Assembly (NCBI RefSeq): GCF_019511445.1
Contig: NZ_JAEUAN010000013.1
Location: 62,001 to 126,000, forward strand
Direction: 5' to 3'
Length of the DNA: 64,000 nt
Source: Aliirhizobium wenxiniae
GTDB taxonomy: Bacteria; Pseudomonadota; Alphaproteobacteria; Rhizobiales; Rhizobiaceae
Notes under the pieces: model-generated
Told to the model about the DNA's origin: nothing
Seen by the model: only the letters and a program-made list of their open reading frames with translations
Databases searched by the model: none
Part shown: piece by piece, positions 8,958 to 17,720 of the stretch
Numbering within the stretch: the first letter of the stretch is position 1
Layout of the letters: each line of letters begins with the position of its first letter
Made by a program: the position numbers and the translations under genes

Positions 8958-9431
8958 TCAGGCTTTAGGTACGATCTCGAAAATCGCATCGACTTCGACG
9001 GATGACCCGCGCGGCAGCGAACCGGCGCCGAGCGCCGTGCGTACATGGCGACCCTTGTCGCCAAAAATCTCCACGAGAAGATCGGAAGCACCATCGATGA
9101 CTGCGGGATGCCCCTTGAAGTCCGCCGGTGCATTGACGAAGCCGCGCAGCTGGACGCAGGCCACGACGCGATCAAGATCACCTTCCAGCGCGGCATTGAC
9201 TCGCGCCACGATGTTCAGCGCGCAGAGCCGGGCAGCCTTGTAACCATCCTCGGGTGAAATATCCCTGCCGACGACACCGACATAATGCTCGACACCATCG
9301 ATCCGCGGTATCTGACCTGACACGAAGAGAAGACTTCCAACGAGGCGATGCGATATGTAATTCCCAGAGGCTGGCGCGATCGTAGGCAATACGATACCGA
9401 GCTCTGAGAGGCGTGCGGAGACGACACCCAT
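8958..9431 (-). CDS. RidA/YjgF-family enamine/imine deaminase-like protein
   Basis: A 157-residue RidA-fold protein, slightly longer than the usual 125-130. LLFVSGQIPR near residue 33, the CVQLRGFVNAPADF strand and the closing SLPRGSSVEVDAIFEIV are typical. Archetypal RidA hydrolyses reactive 2-aminoacrylate or imines to 2-oxo acids; the catalytic arginine of that subgroup is in an R-G-x-x-x-E type tail, which is close but not certain here (LPRGSSVEVD). As the first gene of the leftward operon it probably handles enamine or imine intermediates. It may instead belong to a non-deaminase RidA subgroup. Confidence 0.85.
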   Translation of the reverse strand: MGVVSARLSELGIVLPTIAPASGNYISHRLVGSLLFVSGQIPRIDGVEHYVGVVGRDISPEDGYKAARLCALNIVARVNAALEGDLDRVVACVQLRGFVNAPADFKGHPAVIDGASDLLVEIFGDKGRHVRTALGAGSLPRGSSVEVDAIFEIVPKA

Positions 9432-9558
9432 AGCGACTTTCCATCCGATTTTTAAAGATGCGCCAGAAGCGCAACCATGTTCCCGGAGCAGGTCGTCATA
9501 GGCTTGAAGGCCTGGCTGATCGCCTGCTCACTTCTTATGGTTTGAGATTATTGAAATA

Positions 9559-9596
9559 CTATCTCTTGTCAATAAGAAAATTAGTGATGCTATCAC
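9559..9596. promoter_or_regulatory. Candidate GntR operator overlapping the hyu-operon promoter
   Basis: GTGAT-GCT-ATCAC (9584-9596) is a palindrome just upstream of the minus-strand -35 box, and CTATCTCTT (9559-9567) lies just downstream of it. Both sequences recur in inverted orientation at 9778-9793 beside the GntR start. Repression of the operon and autoregulation by the adjacent FadR-type protein is the natural reading, but it is inferred. Confidence 0.5.
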
Positions 9597-9777
9597 CTGA
9601 AGAATTCAGGCATTTTATAGAACCTAAATATCTGATTTATATGAATTTAAATGTGATTATACGACATGAAAATCGCATCATTTCAAGCATCTCTCAGATT
9701 CTTTCTTCAGGTATCGCAGTGATCGCAACGCACAGAAAAATCCAGTGTGCGCACTCTATCAAACAAAAGATGCATTA

Positions 9778-9793
9778 AAGAGATAGCATCACC
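9778..9793. promoter_or_regulatory. Second candidate GntR operator, inverted copy
   Basis: AAGAGATAG and GATAGCATCACC overlap here. They are the reverse complements of CTATCTCTT (9559-9567) and, apart from its last base, of the sequence at 9583-9594. The site lies 36 nt upstream of the GntR ATG, where bound protein could block transcription of its own gene. Confidence 0.5.
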
Positions 9794-9828
9794 ACGATAG
9801 GTCGTGCTACCTTGCCATCCATCAAGAC

Positions 9829-10617
9829 ATGCGCAGACCGCCAGCGCTTCACAAGACGGGTGATTTTTTGGACACTTTGACGGGCCGTACCATACAGGCA
9901 CTGAAAACACATATCAGCGACAACCAGCTTTCGGCCGGCATAAAGCTCGGCTCGCTCAACGAGCTGTCACAGCAATTCGGAGTGAGCAGAACCGTTATCC
10001 GAGAGGCGGTCTCGGCGCTGCGTTCCGAAGGTGTCGTTGAAGCGCGACATGGCGTCGGCGTGTTCGTCCGTGATACCCCACGTGCAGGCGTGGAAGAACT
10101 GGGCACTTTCGATGCCGACGTCGCCCTCGCTCCCTTATCCCGCCTCAAGACATCCTTTATGGATCTTCTGGAACTCAGGATGGCATTCGAGGTGCACGCC
10201 GCAGGTCTCGCCGCCGTCCGGCGCTCCTGGGCGCAGGAATCGAACATATGGAATGCCGCGCGTCAATTCGAGGCTTCATTGGATGACGAGGCGGCACTCG
10301 ATCATCTCGATTTCGTCTTCCACCGCTCCATTGCAGAGGCGACGAACAATGGTGCCTTCATTGAATTCTTCAGCCTCATGAGCCTTCAGATCCTGCCGCA
10401 ACCGGCTTTCTCAAAAGAGCTTAATCCTGCCCTCATAACGTCTGACTATGTGCAAAACACCGTCATTGAACACCGGGCGATCTGCGAAGCAATCAGTACA
10501 GGAAGCTCGGAAAAGGCGCGCGAGGCCATGCGTGCACACCTGAACCGAAGCCATCTGCGCTATCGCGGTTTTGCTGACGGCGGCACTTCACCGCTTAGTA
10601 ATGTCGCGAGTGAATAG
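9829..10617 (+). CDS. FadR-subfamily GntR transcriptional regulator
   Basis: A 262-residue regulator. The N-terminal winged helix has LNELSQQFGVSRTVIREAVSAL followed by VEARHGVGVFV; the C-terminal FCD domain has LLELRMAFEVHAAGLAA and the metal/ligand-type histidines in DFVFHRSIAEATNN and IEHRAICEAI. It is divergent from the RidA-ABC-hyuAB operon and probably represses it until the substrate or a metabolite binds the FCD pocket. No clear ribosome site precedes the ATG at 9829; a later start near 9868 would still leave the whole winged helix. Confidence 0.88.
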   Translation: MRRPPALHKTGDFLDTLTGRTIQALKTHISDNQLSAGIKLGSLNELSQQFGVSRTVIREAVSALRSEGVVEARHGVGVFVRDTPRAGVEELGTFDADVALAPLSRLKTSFMDLLELRMAFEVHAAGLAAVRRSWAQESNIWNAARQFEASLDDEAALDHLDFVFHRSIAEATNNGAFIEFFSLMSLQILPQPAFSKELNPALITSDYVQNTVIEHRAICEAISTGSSEKAREAMRAHLNRSHLRYRGFADGGTSPLSNVASE

Positions 10618-10884
10618 GCCACAGATTTGTAGACGCCTTCTTTCCCAATTTTGAGGCAGGAAGACTATCATGAGCAAATCGAATTGCCGACAGATCGTCA
10701 GTCAGGTCGAACAGTTTGGCCTGACCACCAGATTGGCCGCTCCGGTCTCGCCTTCAATGGTAATGAACATAAAACCCTTGGCCCAGCCGGGCTTTTGTCG
10801 GACGAGAACGAAGCGAGCCTTACATTCGGGTTGCGTAGCTTCAGCCCGATTAATCAACAGTGCAAAGTAACGCGCTCCGCCTTT
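10618..10884. other. Intergenic region with weak small frame and GC hairpin
   Basis: No recognisable gene. A 66-codon frame beginning ATGAGCAAATCG at 10670 has an AGGAAG site upstream, but its product matches no family I know and is probably spurious. GCCC-AGCC-GGGC followed by TTTT at 10781-10796 is a weak terminator-like hairpin that could end the GntR transcript. Confidence 0.3.
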
Positions 10885-11895
10885 TCACTCGAGCTTTATC
10901 GATAGACCGAAATTCGCCTTGTCCAGATCGGCCGCGTCAAAGCAGATCTTGACCACGCCCGGTCCCCAGACTTCCAAATGACGCGGATCGGTAATCTCGA
11001 TCGCTCGATGCCGGTGACGCGAAGATTGGTCGGCGTGACGATGAGCACGCGATCTTTTCCGTAGATCCGGCACACTCCATCTGCCCCAATCTCAATTTCG
11101 CGATCGGACAGATGTATCGGAAGCTCAAAACGGGTGAGCTTTTCGCCCGGATCGATCTCGTCACGGATCGAGATTTCAGCCGCATCGTGATCGAAGCGGA
11201 AATGCCGGATCATGCGGCGCGATCCGGGATCACTGAAATAAGCGGGGCTCGCATCGAGAGACAAGAAACTGCTGGCGCCTTCGCGAAGATAAGTAACATC
11301 CCGCGCCTGCGCGCCTTTCCCCGCATATTGCAGCCGGCCATTCACTGCAGGAACATTGTGCCCCCTCGAACTGATATGCCACATGTCATATCGCGTCTCA
11401 GTGAAGGTGGCTCGCGAATAGGCCCCTTGCCCCAAATCGATGATTATCGGCTCACCATCCAGATAAACACTGAAATGACCGACGTCGTTGTGAGAGTGAT
11501 GATTGACCTCCGGGTCGTTGCTGCCGGCGATTGCGCTCAACATCAACCCGGCACCGGCTCTTTCATCGGAGCGAGCAATCATCATCTGCATGTCGGCCAG
11601 CCATACGCTTTTCTCGCAGGTTCTTGCCGCCGATTTCCTGTTTTCCGGTGTCCAGAAAAGCAGTCGGGTCAGATGAACGAGGAACTGGCGGGCGTAATCA
11701 TTGCGCCCCCGGCCACGGCCCGGATTGGCCAGCTTGTGCCTAGCCGAACGGTCGATATCGTCACTGACGAGGCCCGATAGTTGGTCCGAACCGATAAGGC
11801 TCGCATAACGGCTGAGCAGCCCCTGATCGAGATCGATCTTCAGACTGCCATCCGGCGAGAGATTCGATATTTCCCGCACGCCGCTCAGGGAGGCA
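10885..11895 (-). pseudogene. Heparinase II/III-family protein remnant, 5'-truncated and frameshifted
   Basis: The C-terminal part of a heparinase II/III-like polysaccharide lyase. VWLADMQMMIARSD, NHHSHNDVGHFSVYLDGEP, IIDLGQGAY and RYDMWHISSRGHNVPAVNG are hallmark segments. The reading frame is lost near 11008: upstream of it the protein reads to LRVTGIE, and the true tail (AIEITDPRHLEVWGPG to LSIKLE) continues in another frame, consistent with one missing base. The N-terminal half is absent; the frame breaks again near 11890, where a stretch in a third frame (FARKRFHGGNDREKLSHF, about 11900-12039) may or may not belong to the same gene. It abuts a fragment of an unrelated transporter. Not functional as it stands. 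Confidence 0.75.
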
Positions 11896-12031
11896 CTCAA
11901 GGCGCTTGCCGCCGAAGGCATGCTCGAACTCTTGCCGCAAAGGGGGGCCAGGGTCGCCATTCTCGATGAAGAGGAAGTGGCTGAGCTTTTCCCGATCATT
12001 GCCGCCATGGAAGCGCTTGCGGGCGAACTCG

Positions 12032-12235
12032 CCTGTGATGTGGGCTCCGCTTCTCCTCGTTCTGTGCCGCTTCCTCCAAGGGTTTGGCGCAGGTGCAGAA
12101 CAGTCCGGCGGCGCAACATTGCTGACGGAAACAGCCCCGCTCGGCAAACGAGCCGCTTATCTTCATTCATCATGGTGGGGGCGGCACTTGGTACCGCACT
12201 CGGAGCAATCGCCTGGATCCTTGCCCAGCAGCTCC
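12032..12235 (+). pseudogene. MFS (metabolite:H+ symporter-type) transporter fragment
   Basis: About 65 codons of a major facilitator protein. WAPLLLVLCRFLQGFGAGAE and GGATLLTETAPLGKRAAY match the loop after helix 4 of the MHS subfamily; MVGAALGTALGAIAWILAQQL is the next membrane helix but lies in another frame, with the shift near 12165. Both ends are cut: on the left by the heparinase remnant, on the right directly by formate dehydrogenase sequence. Confidence 0.6.
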
Positions 12236-13464
12236 CCGACTACGCGGAAGGCTTCGAGGACGATAAAAAGATAGTCGAAAAATACACGCCCGAATATGTC
12301 GAGGAAATTACCGGCCTGAAGGCCTCGAAAATTCGCAAGGCAATGCGAATGTATGCAGGTGCCAAGTCGGCGACCATCCTTTGGGGCATGGGTGTCACGC
12401 AATGGGGCCAGGCGGTGGACGTGGTGAAAGCCCTTTCCGGGCTGGCATTGCTAACCGGCAATCTCGGCCGTCCCAATGTCGGGGTAGGTCCGGTTCGCGG
12501 CCAGAACAATGTTCAGGGCGCCTGCGACATGGGCGCACTTCCAAACGTTTTCCCGGGTTATGAATATGTGGTCGACGCCGCGGCTCGCGAAAAATTCGCC
12601 AAGGCATGGAATGTACAGAGCCTGCCCGACAAGGTAGGTCTGTCGATCACCGACGTGCCGCATGCAGCCGAAGAGGGCAAGCTCAAGGCCATGTATATTT
12701 TCGGCGAGGACCCAGCCCAGACCGAACCCGACCTCGAGACTGTGCGCCGAGGCTTTGCAGCACTCGATTTCATCTTCGTCCAGGACATTTTCATGACCAA
12801 GACGGCGACGTATGCCGACGTCATCCTGCCTGCGACCTCATGGGCCGAACACGACGGTGTCTTCTCATCTGCCGACCGCGGCTTCCAGCGCTTCTACAAG
12901 GCCGTCAACGCCAAGGGCGATGTGAAACACGATTGGGAAATCTATGGCCTGCTGGCAACGGCGATGGGCTATCCGATGAAATACAACAATACGGAGGAGA
13001 TCTGGAGCGAACTGATCTCGCTTTGCGATCTCTACAGGGGCGCAACCTATGACCGGCTGGCCGGGCTTGGCTATATCCAGTGGCCATGCCCCGAACCCGG
13101 TCATCCCGGCACACCCTATCTCTATGAAGGGAACAAATTCCAGACCGAAAGCAGCAGAGGCTTACTGTTTGCCGCCGAATGGCGCCCGCCACTTGAAAAA
13201 ATCGATGACGAATATCCGCTCGGTCTCTGCACGGTACGCGAAGTCGGGCACTATTCCTGCCGTTCGATGACCGGCAACTGCTCAGCTCTCACGGCGCTTG
13301 CAGACGAACCGGGCTATGTCACCATGAACCCGGCCGATGCCAAGAAGCTCGGGGTGAAGGACGAAGAACTCGTCCATGTCATTTCGCGCCGCGGCAAGGT
13401 GATTTCGCGCGCAAAAGTCACCGACCGGACCAATCTCGGCGTGGTCTACATGACTTATCAATGG
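12236..13464 (+). pseudogene. Formate dehydrogenase alpha subunit, C-terminal half only
   Basis: About 410 codons of a molybdopterin oxidoreductase of the FdhA/FdhF type: AKSATILWGMGVTQ, LLTGNLGRPNVGVGPVRGQNNVQGA, EDPAQTEPD, TATYADVILPATSWAEHDG, the domain IV text MNPADAKKLGVKDEE and an end at VVYMTYQW. The N-terminal half, with the 4Fe-4S site and the Sec/Cys metal ligand, is missing, as is the final C-terminal strand. The frame is open upstream into a transporter fragment and downstream into moaA sequence, so automated tools may call a single 564-residue enzyme. It cannot be active. Confidence 0.8.
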
Positions 13465-13466
13465 TT

Positions 13467-13693
13467 CCATTTGCAACAGAATGCGGCTCGACTGCACCGG
13501 GCAGCTTTACACCTGCATGGGCAACGAAGGAGCGACGGCTCTGCGCGATACGTTGCGCAATGGGGCATCCGACCACCAATTGGAAGCATTGATCTTCGAC
13601 GCTCTCGCCAATAAACCCGTAGGCCATGCCTTTGCCATTGATCGCAACGGCGTCGCCGGCGTCGGTCGGCATATGTCCGTGCTCGGAGTCTGA
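13467..13693 (+). pseudogene. moaA: moaA remnant (GTP 3',8-cyclase C-terminal tail)
   Basis: About 75 codons that match the end of MoaA: CNRMRLDCTGQLYTCMG carries the ligands of the C-terminal 4Fe-4S cluster, and the protein closes with the GRHMSV-type tail before a TGA. The radical-SAM domain is absent. It is in a different frame from the formate dehydrogenase fragment immediately before it, so the junction near 13465 joins two unrelated genes. It ends 1 nt before mogA, the arrangement expected of an original moa/mog operon. Confidence 0.72.
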
Positions 13694-13694
13694 C

Positions 13695-14216
13695 ATGAAA
13701 ATCTTCGTCGTCACCATTTCAGACCGCGCCAGTCGCGGGGAGTATGAGGATATCAGCGGCCCTGCGATCGAAAGCTGGCTGCGACGCGCGATCACCAGCC
13801 CGTACGAATTGGAACGAGTGATCATCCCCGACGGCGAAACCTCGGTCCGTGACATACTCATTATGCTAAGTGACACAAGGGACGCAGACCTGGTACTGAC
13901 GACCGGCGGCACAGGCCCTTCCCCCCGTGACCAGACGCCCGAAGCCATGGCTCATGTGCTGGAAAAGGAATTGCCTGGCTTTGGCGAATTGTTGCGCCGG
14001 GTGGGGCTGGAACAGACCCCGACATCGATCCTGTCGCGCCAGACCGCAGGCACACGCGGACACACATTCTTCCTGAACCTTCCCGGCAAACCGGACGCGA
14101 TTGCCCTCTCGTTGAACGCAGTATTCCCAGCAATCCCCTATTGCCTCGACCTGATCGGTGCCGGTCGTATCGAAACGGATCCCGCTGTCGTCAGAAGTCA
14201 TCGTCCGAACAGCTGA
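13695..14216 (+). CDS. mogA: Molybdopterin adenylyltransferase (MogA/MoaB family)
   Basis: A 173-residue protein with the complete MogA/MoaB fold: VVTISDRASRGEYEDISGP at the start, the LTTGGTGPSPRDQTPEA active loop, and the FLNLPGKPDAI segment near the end. It adenylylates molybdopterin before molybdenum insertion. It is the only intact gene among fragments of a formate dehydrogenase locus, so it may be a survivor of a deleted molybdoenzyme operon. Its own promoter is not evident. Confidence 0.85.
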   Translation: MKIFVVTISDRASRGEYEDISGPAIESWLRRAITSPYELERVIIPDGETSVRDILIMLSDTRDADLVLTTGGTGPSPRDQTPEAMAHVLEKELPGFGELLRRVGLEQTPTSILSRQTAGTRGHTFFLNLPGKPDAIALSLNAVFPAIPYCLDLIGAGRIETDPAVVRSHRPNS

Positions 14217-14843
14217 TCGGGTTGGCTGAACGCCGCGAGCGTGATGCTTATGTTGAGCCGGAAGGTTCTGTTGCGGATGGCAGTGGAGAGGCTTTCGTAG
14301 GCTTTAATCACGCTGCGTTGGCGTCGAGTTTCTGCGCGAGCATTGCCATAACTTCGGTGAGTGCGTTGGGCTCGCCCCGGGGACGTACCGGTTCGACTGG
14401 CGGCAGTTCAGAGGCTACCATTGCCTGTCCTTCCCACACACCGGCGCAAAGCACCTCGCGAAGCAAACGTGATTTCTGTATTTGACAAATAAATGCCGGG
14501 ATGCGTCCGGCCGGGTGCGAGCGTACCTCGACTATAACTCCAATCCATCCTCTTGTCTGTGAAGTGAAAAGCAGCCCTGCACCAGGAAACTTTTGCACCC
14601 ATGCTCATAAAGTGACGTCACGGACGCCATCCATTGCGACCATTTCCAGACAGGACTTCGTACCGGCTTTCTGCGGAAATCAGCATATAGCACTTTGGAT
14701 TAGAATATGCGCACAAGCAGGAAATACAGTCTACGATTCCAAATGCTTCAACAGTCTCTCGTTGAGAGCATCAAAGAAAAACACCTGCTTCCCTCTTCGA
14801 CAGCTCGTGCTAACGTGAGATTGCATCAGCTTAGAAGAATGAA
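14217..14843. other. Gene-free region of 627 nt upstream of the large regulator
   Basis: No protein family was recognised on either strand. A minus-strand frame at 14308-14598 ends in a plausible peptide tail (MLAQKLDANAA) but has no match I can name. Visible structures are a perfect GTGACGTCAC palindrome at 14612-14621 and a CTCTC-GTT-GAGAG hairpin at 14756-14768. The last 150 nt must contain the promoter of the downstream regulator. Confidence 0.4.
14612..14621. promoter_or_regulatory. Perfect 10-bp palindrome GTGACGTCAC
   Basis: A self-complementary decamer about 220 nt upstream of the regulator gene. It could be a dimer binding site; no other copy was noticed in the promoters of this window. 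Confidence 0.25.
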
Positions 14844-17654
14844 TTGGTCGCTTTATACGTTTATAAGGGTGTTGCGGTGGACGCAGAACTGCGGTTCGAG
14901 TCGTTTTCCATTTCTCCTGCGAGGCGCAACCTCAAGCGGGACGGTGCAAGCGTGCCCTTGGGAAGCCGCGCCACCGATATCCTTCTTCTGCTGCTCTCGC
15001 ATCCCGGCGAACTGAAGACGAATGACGAAATCATCAGGCATGTCTGGCCGAGCACATTCGTCGATGAAGCGAATTTGCGCGTTCATGTATCTGCGCTGAG
15101 GAAAGCCTTGGGAGACACGAAGGGCGAGCCGAGGTTCATCGCCAATATTCCGGGCAGAGGCTATGCGTTTGTCGGCCAGGTTTCCGCGAGCTCGCAGGCT
15201 CCCGACATGCCGCAAGCCGATATCGACGAATTTCGCGGCTCTCGGCCTAACATATTTGGTCGCAGCGAAAACATAGAGATCATCCTGGCTCAATTGCAGA
15301 AAGGCAGACTGGTTACCGTGACCGGACCGGGAGGGATCGGAAAATCCACCGTTGCAAGAGCAGTCGCCGAGCGGCTAAACGGCGGCGCAGAAGTGATCAG
15401 CATTGCATTTTCGGATCTCGCGTCGGGAGATCTTGTGCCCGCCGCCGTTGCCGCGAGCCTTGGCCTAAAATATCGCGCAGAGAACGTGCTTTCTGTCATT
15501 TGCACCTCTCTGGAAAACAGCCAGGCCACGATCATCCTGGACGGCTGTGAACACGTCATCGATGACGTTGCCCAACTCGTCGAAACCGTACTCCAACGCA
15601 CCTCGAAAATCCGCTTCCTGGCGACCAGCCGGGAGCCGCTTCGTGCCGCAGACGAACGCGTCCATCGGCTGCTGCCTCTTGAAATTCCGAATGCCGAAGC
15701 CAAAGTCGAGGACGCACTGAGCTTCCCTGCAGTGCAACTGTTCGTGGAACGCGCCGATGCTTGCCTTGGCGGTTATCGTCTGACGCTTGCCGATACACCA
15801 GTGGTTATCGACATCTGCACGCGGTTGGACGGGATCGCGCTCGCCATCGAGCTTGCAGCAGGCCGGCTTGAGTCGATGAGCCTGTCGACCCTGGCGGCAT
15901 CGCTCAACGACTGTTTCCGGGTTCTCAGCCGGGGAAGGCGAACCGCGCTGCCGCGTCACCAGACACTGCGCGCGGCGCTGGACTGGAGCTATCTCCTGCT
16001 CTCGGAACCTGAACGCCGCGGGCTGGACGAGCTGTCGATCTTTCGTGGACGTTTCACCATATCGGCCGCAGCAGCCGTCCTGACCGGCGATGCCTATGAC
16101 CTCGTTGCCGCACTCGTCGCCAAATCGCTCGTCGTCGCGGAGACATCGACGACCGACGAGTTCTACCGCCTGTTGGACACGACCCGGATCTATGGAGCGG
16201 AAAAACTCGCGGCCTCAGGAGGATATGACGCGGCCATGGATCGGTTTGCGCGCTACCTCTGGCAACTGCTCGATACAGCCTCGGCCACAATCCATGTCCA
16301 GCCCACAGAGGAGGCCGTGCGCGATTTCGGTCATCTTTTGCCGGGCCTGCGCTCATGCCTGGACTGGGCGCTGACCGGTCATGGCGACAGGTTGCTCGGT
16401 GCCCGGCTGACCGTTGCTGCCTTGCCGCTGTTCTTCAAGCTGTCGCTTTACGACGAATGTATCTCGGTCGTCACCACATCGATCGAATTCCTCAATGCCA
16501 ATCCCGATGTCGATGAGGCAAGCAGGATGAAGCTCTACACCGCGCTAGGCTGGCCTCAGATCATTGCGGCCGCCACCCCGGGACGGGGTGCGGAAGCCTG
16601 GAGCGCTTCGGCCCTGATCGCGGAAAAGCTCGGGGATGTGGATCACCGCCTTAGAGCCATATGGGGACTGTGGGTCGATGCGATCAATCGCGCGCAGCCC
16701 CGAACGGGACTTTGCCTGACCGACAAATTCGCCGAAATCGCCATCCTGTCTTCCGATCCCGCAGATGTCGTCATCGGCCGCAGGATCAAAGGCGCGACCT
16801 ATCATTGGCTCGGTCGGCATACCGAGGCAGAAACATGCCTGAATGCCATGCTTCTGGATTATGACGCGCTTCCCTCTCCCAGTCATGCCGTCCGCTTTCA
16901 ATTCGATCAGCGCGTCACCGCGCAAATTCTCCTGTCCCGTTGCCGATGGTTTTTAGGTCGGGAGACCGAGGCACTCGACGACGTGGCCACGACGCTTGAA
17001 TACGCGCAGTCGATCGGGCACCACGCGTCTTTGACCAATGCACTTGCGGAGGCCGCTTGCCCGCTTGCGCTGGCATCAGGTGACGACAATCTGGCGGCCG
17101 TCTATATCGCCCTTCTAAAGCAGCATACCAAGGCCACTATGCTGGATGTCTGGCGGACATATGCGGTGTGCTTCGAGGCGGAGCTTCTGCGGCGGAGCGG
17201 CGAGATCCAGTCCTGTCTTCGTCAGATGCAGTCGGGGCTCCACGCGCTGCGGGCGGCAGGCTTCATCCTGTTCGAATCCATGTTCGTCACAACCGAGGCA
17301 CGGGCACTTTTGGCCGGCGGGCGTAGCGAGGAGGCCTTGGCGGCGCTTGATGGCGCACTGGCGAGATGCGGATTGTCCGGTGAGGCGTGGTGCCTGCCGG
17401 AGCTTTTGAGAGCGAAGGCCGAAATACAGCTGAGTAGACGCGATCTTCCCGGCGCATGCGAAAGCTTCCGCGGAGCCTTGATAGCTGCACGAGAAGCGCA
17501 GACGCCCGGCCTGATGGCACGGATCGAGCGGGACATGGTCGAGGCAGAAATCAAGGCCGAAACCGCTTGGCCAGGAGCAGAAGAAACCAGCCGGCAATCT
17601 TTCGGCAACAGCGAACGAAGGCTCCCGCGCGATACTGCCGGTTCGTTTTCGTAG
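14844..17654 (+). CDS. Large regulator: OmpR-type winged helix, NB-ARC-like ATPase, helical repeat tail
   Basis: A 936-residue protein. Residues about 18-110 form an OmpR/PhoB/CadC-type winged helix (LGSRATDILLLLLSHPGE, VDEANLRVHVSALRKALGD, FIANIPGRGYAF). Next is a STAND/NB-ARC-like ATPase with Walker A TGPGGIGKST at about 160-169, a Walker B-like ATIILDGCEHV, LATSREPL and the LDGIALAIELAAGRL segment. The last 450 residues are alpha-helical and TPR-like. No receiver or membrane segment is present, so it is a one-component cytoplasmic regulator whose signal is probably sensed through the repeats. The start is TTG at 14844 or GTG at 14877. Three nearby promoters carry a TTTAC direct repeat suited to its DNA-binding domain. 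Confidence 0.85.
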   Translation: MVALYVYKGVAVDAELRFESFSISPARRNLKRDGASVPLGSRATDILLLLLSHPGELKTNDEIIRHVWPSTFVDEANLRVHVSALRKALGDTKGEPRFIANIPGRGYAFVGQVSASSQAPDMPQADIDEFRGSRPNIFGRSENIEIILAQLQKGRLVTVTGPGGIGKSTVARAVAERLNGGAEVISIAFSDLASGDLVPAAVAASLGLKYRAENVLSVICTSLENSQATIILDGCEHVIDDVAQLVETVLQRTSKIRFLATSREPLRAADERVHRLLPLEIPNAEAKVEDALSFPAVQLFVERADACLGGYRLTLADTPVVIDICTRLDGIALAIELAAGRLESMSLSTLAASLNDCFRVLSRGRRTALPRHQTLRAALDWSYLLLSEPERRGLDELSIFRGRFTISAAAAVLTGDAYDLVAALVAKSLVVAETSTTDEFYRLLDTTRIYGAEKLAASGGYDAAMDRFARYLWQLLDTASATIHVQPTEEAVRDFGHLLPGLRSCLDWALTGHGDRLLGARLTVAALPLFFKLSLYDECISVVTTSIEFLNANPDVDEASRMKLYTALGWPQIIAAATPGRGAEAWSASALIAEKLGDVDHRLRAIWGLWVDAINRAQPRTGLCLTDKFAEIAILSSDPADVVIGRRIKGATYHWLGRHTEAETCLNAMLLDYDALPSPSHAVRFQFDQRVTAQILLSRCRWFLGRETEALDDVATTLEYAQSIGHHASLTNALAEAACPLALASGDDNLAAVYIALLKQHTKATMLDVWRTYAVCFEAELLRRSGEIQSCLRQMQSGLHALRAAGFILFESMFVTTEARALLAGGRSEEALAALDGALARCGLSGEAWCLPELLRAKAEIQLSRRDLPGACESFRGALIAAREAQTPGLMARIERDMVEAEIKAETAWPGAEETSRQSFGNSERRLPRDTAGSFS

Positions 17655-17670
17655 ATTTACAACATTAAAC
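17654..17670 (+). promoter_or_regulatory. TTTAC-N5-TAAAC direct repeat upstream of the DJ-1-like gene
   Basis: GATTTACAACATTAAAC: the half-sites start 10 nt apart and end 50 nt before the ATG at 17721. CATTAT begins 23 nt downstream and could be the -10 box. Near-identical copies lie at 18292-18308 and 27001-27017. Confidence 0.6.
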
Positions 17671-17720
17671 TCGAAGGCGAATGCGCGGCTTGGCATTATT
17701 CTCCTCCAACGGAGAGCGCC

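Larger units (their letters stand above)
9432..9828. promoter_or_regulatory. AT-rich divergent promoter region between the hyu operon and the GntR gene
   Basis: A 397-nt intergenic stretch clearly richer in A+T than its neighbours and without a convincing gene. On the minus strand TTGACA (9572-9567) is followed after 16 nt by TAATCT (9550-9545), a plausible promoter for the RidA-to-lyase operon with a leader of about 105 nt. It also holds the paired operator-like sequences listed separately. Confidence 0.6.

Noticed and set aside
10670..10870. Small open frame with a fair ribosome site after the GntR gene
   Set aside because: The product matches no family and overlaps a terminator-like hairpin; not enough support for a gene.
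11920..13614. A single 564-codon open frame that looks like a formate dehydrogenase
   Set aside because: It runs through antisense heparinase sequence, a transporter helix and only the C-terminal half of the enzyme, and ends in out-of-frame moaA text.
14308..14598. Minus-strand frame of 96 codons in the gene-free region
   Set aside because: No family recognised and no clear start signal; left as unassigned.
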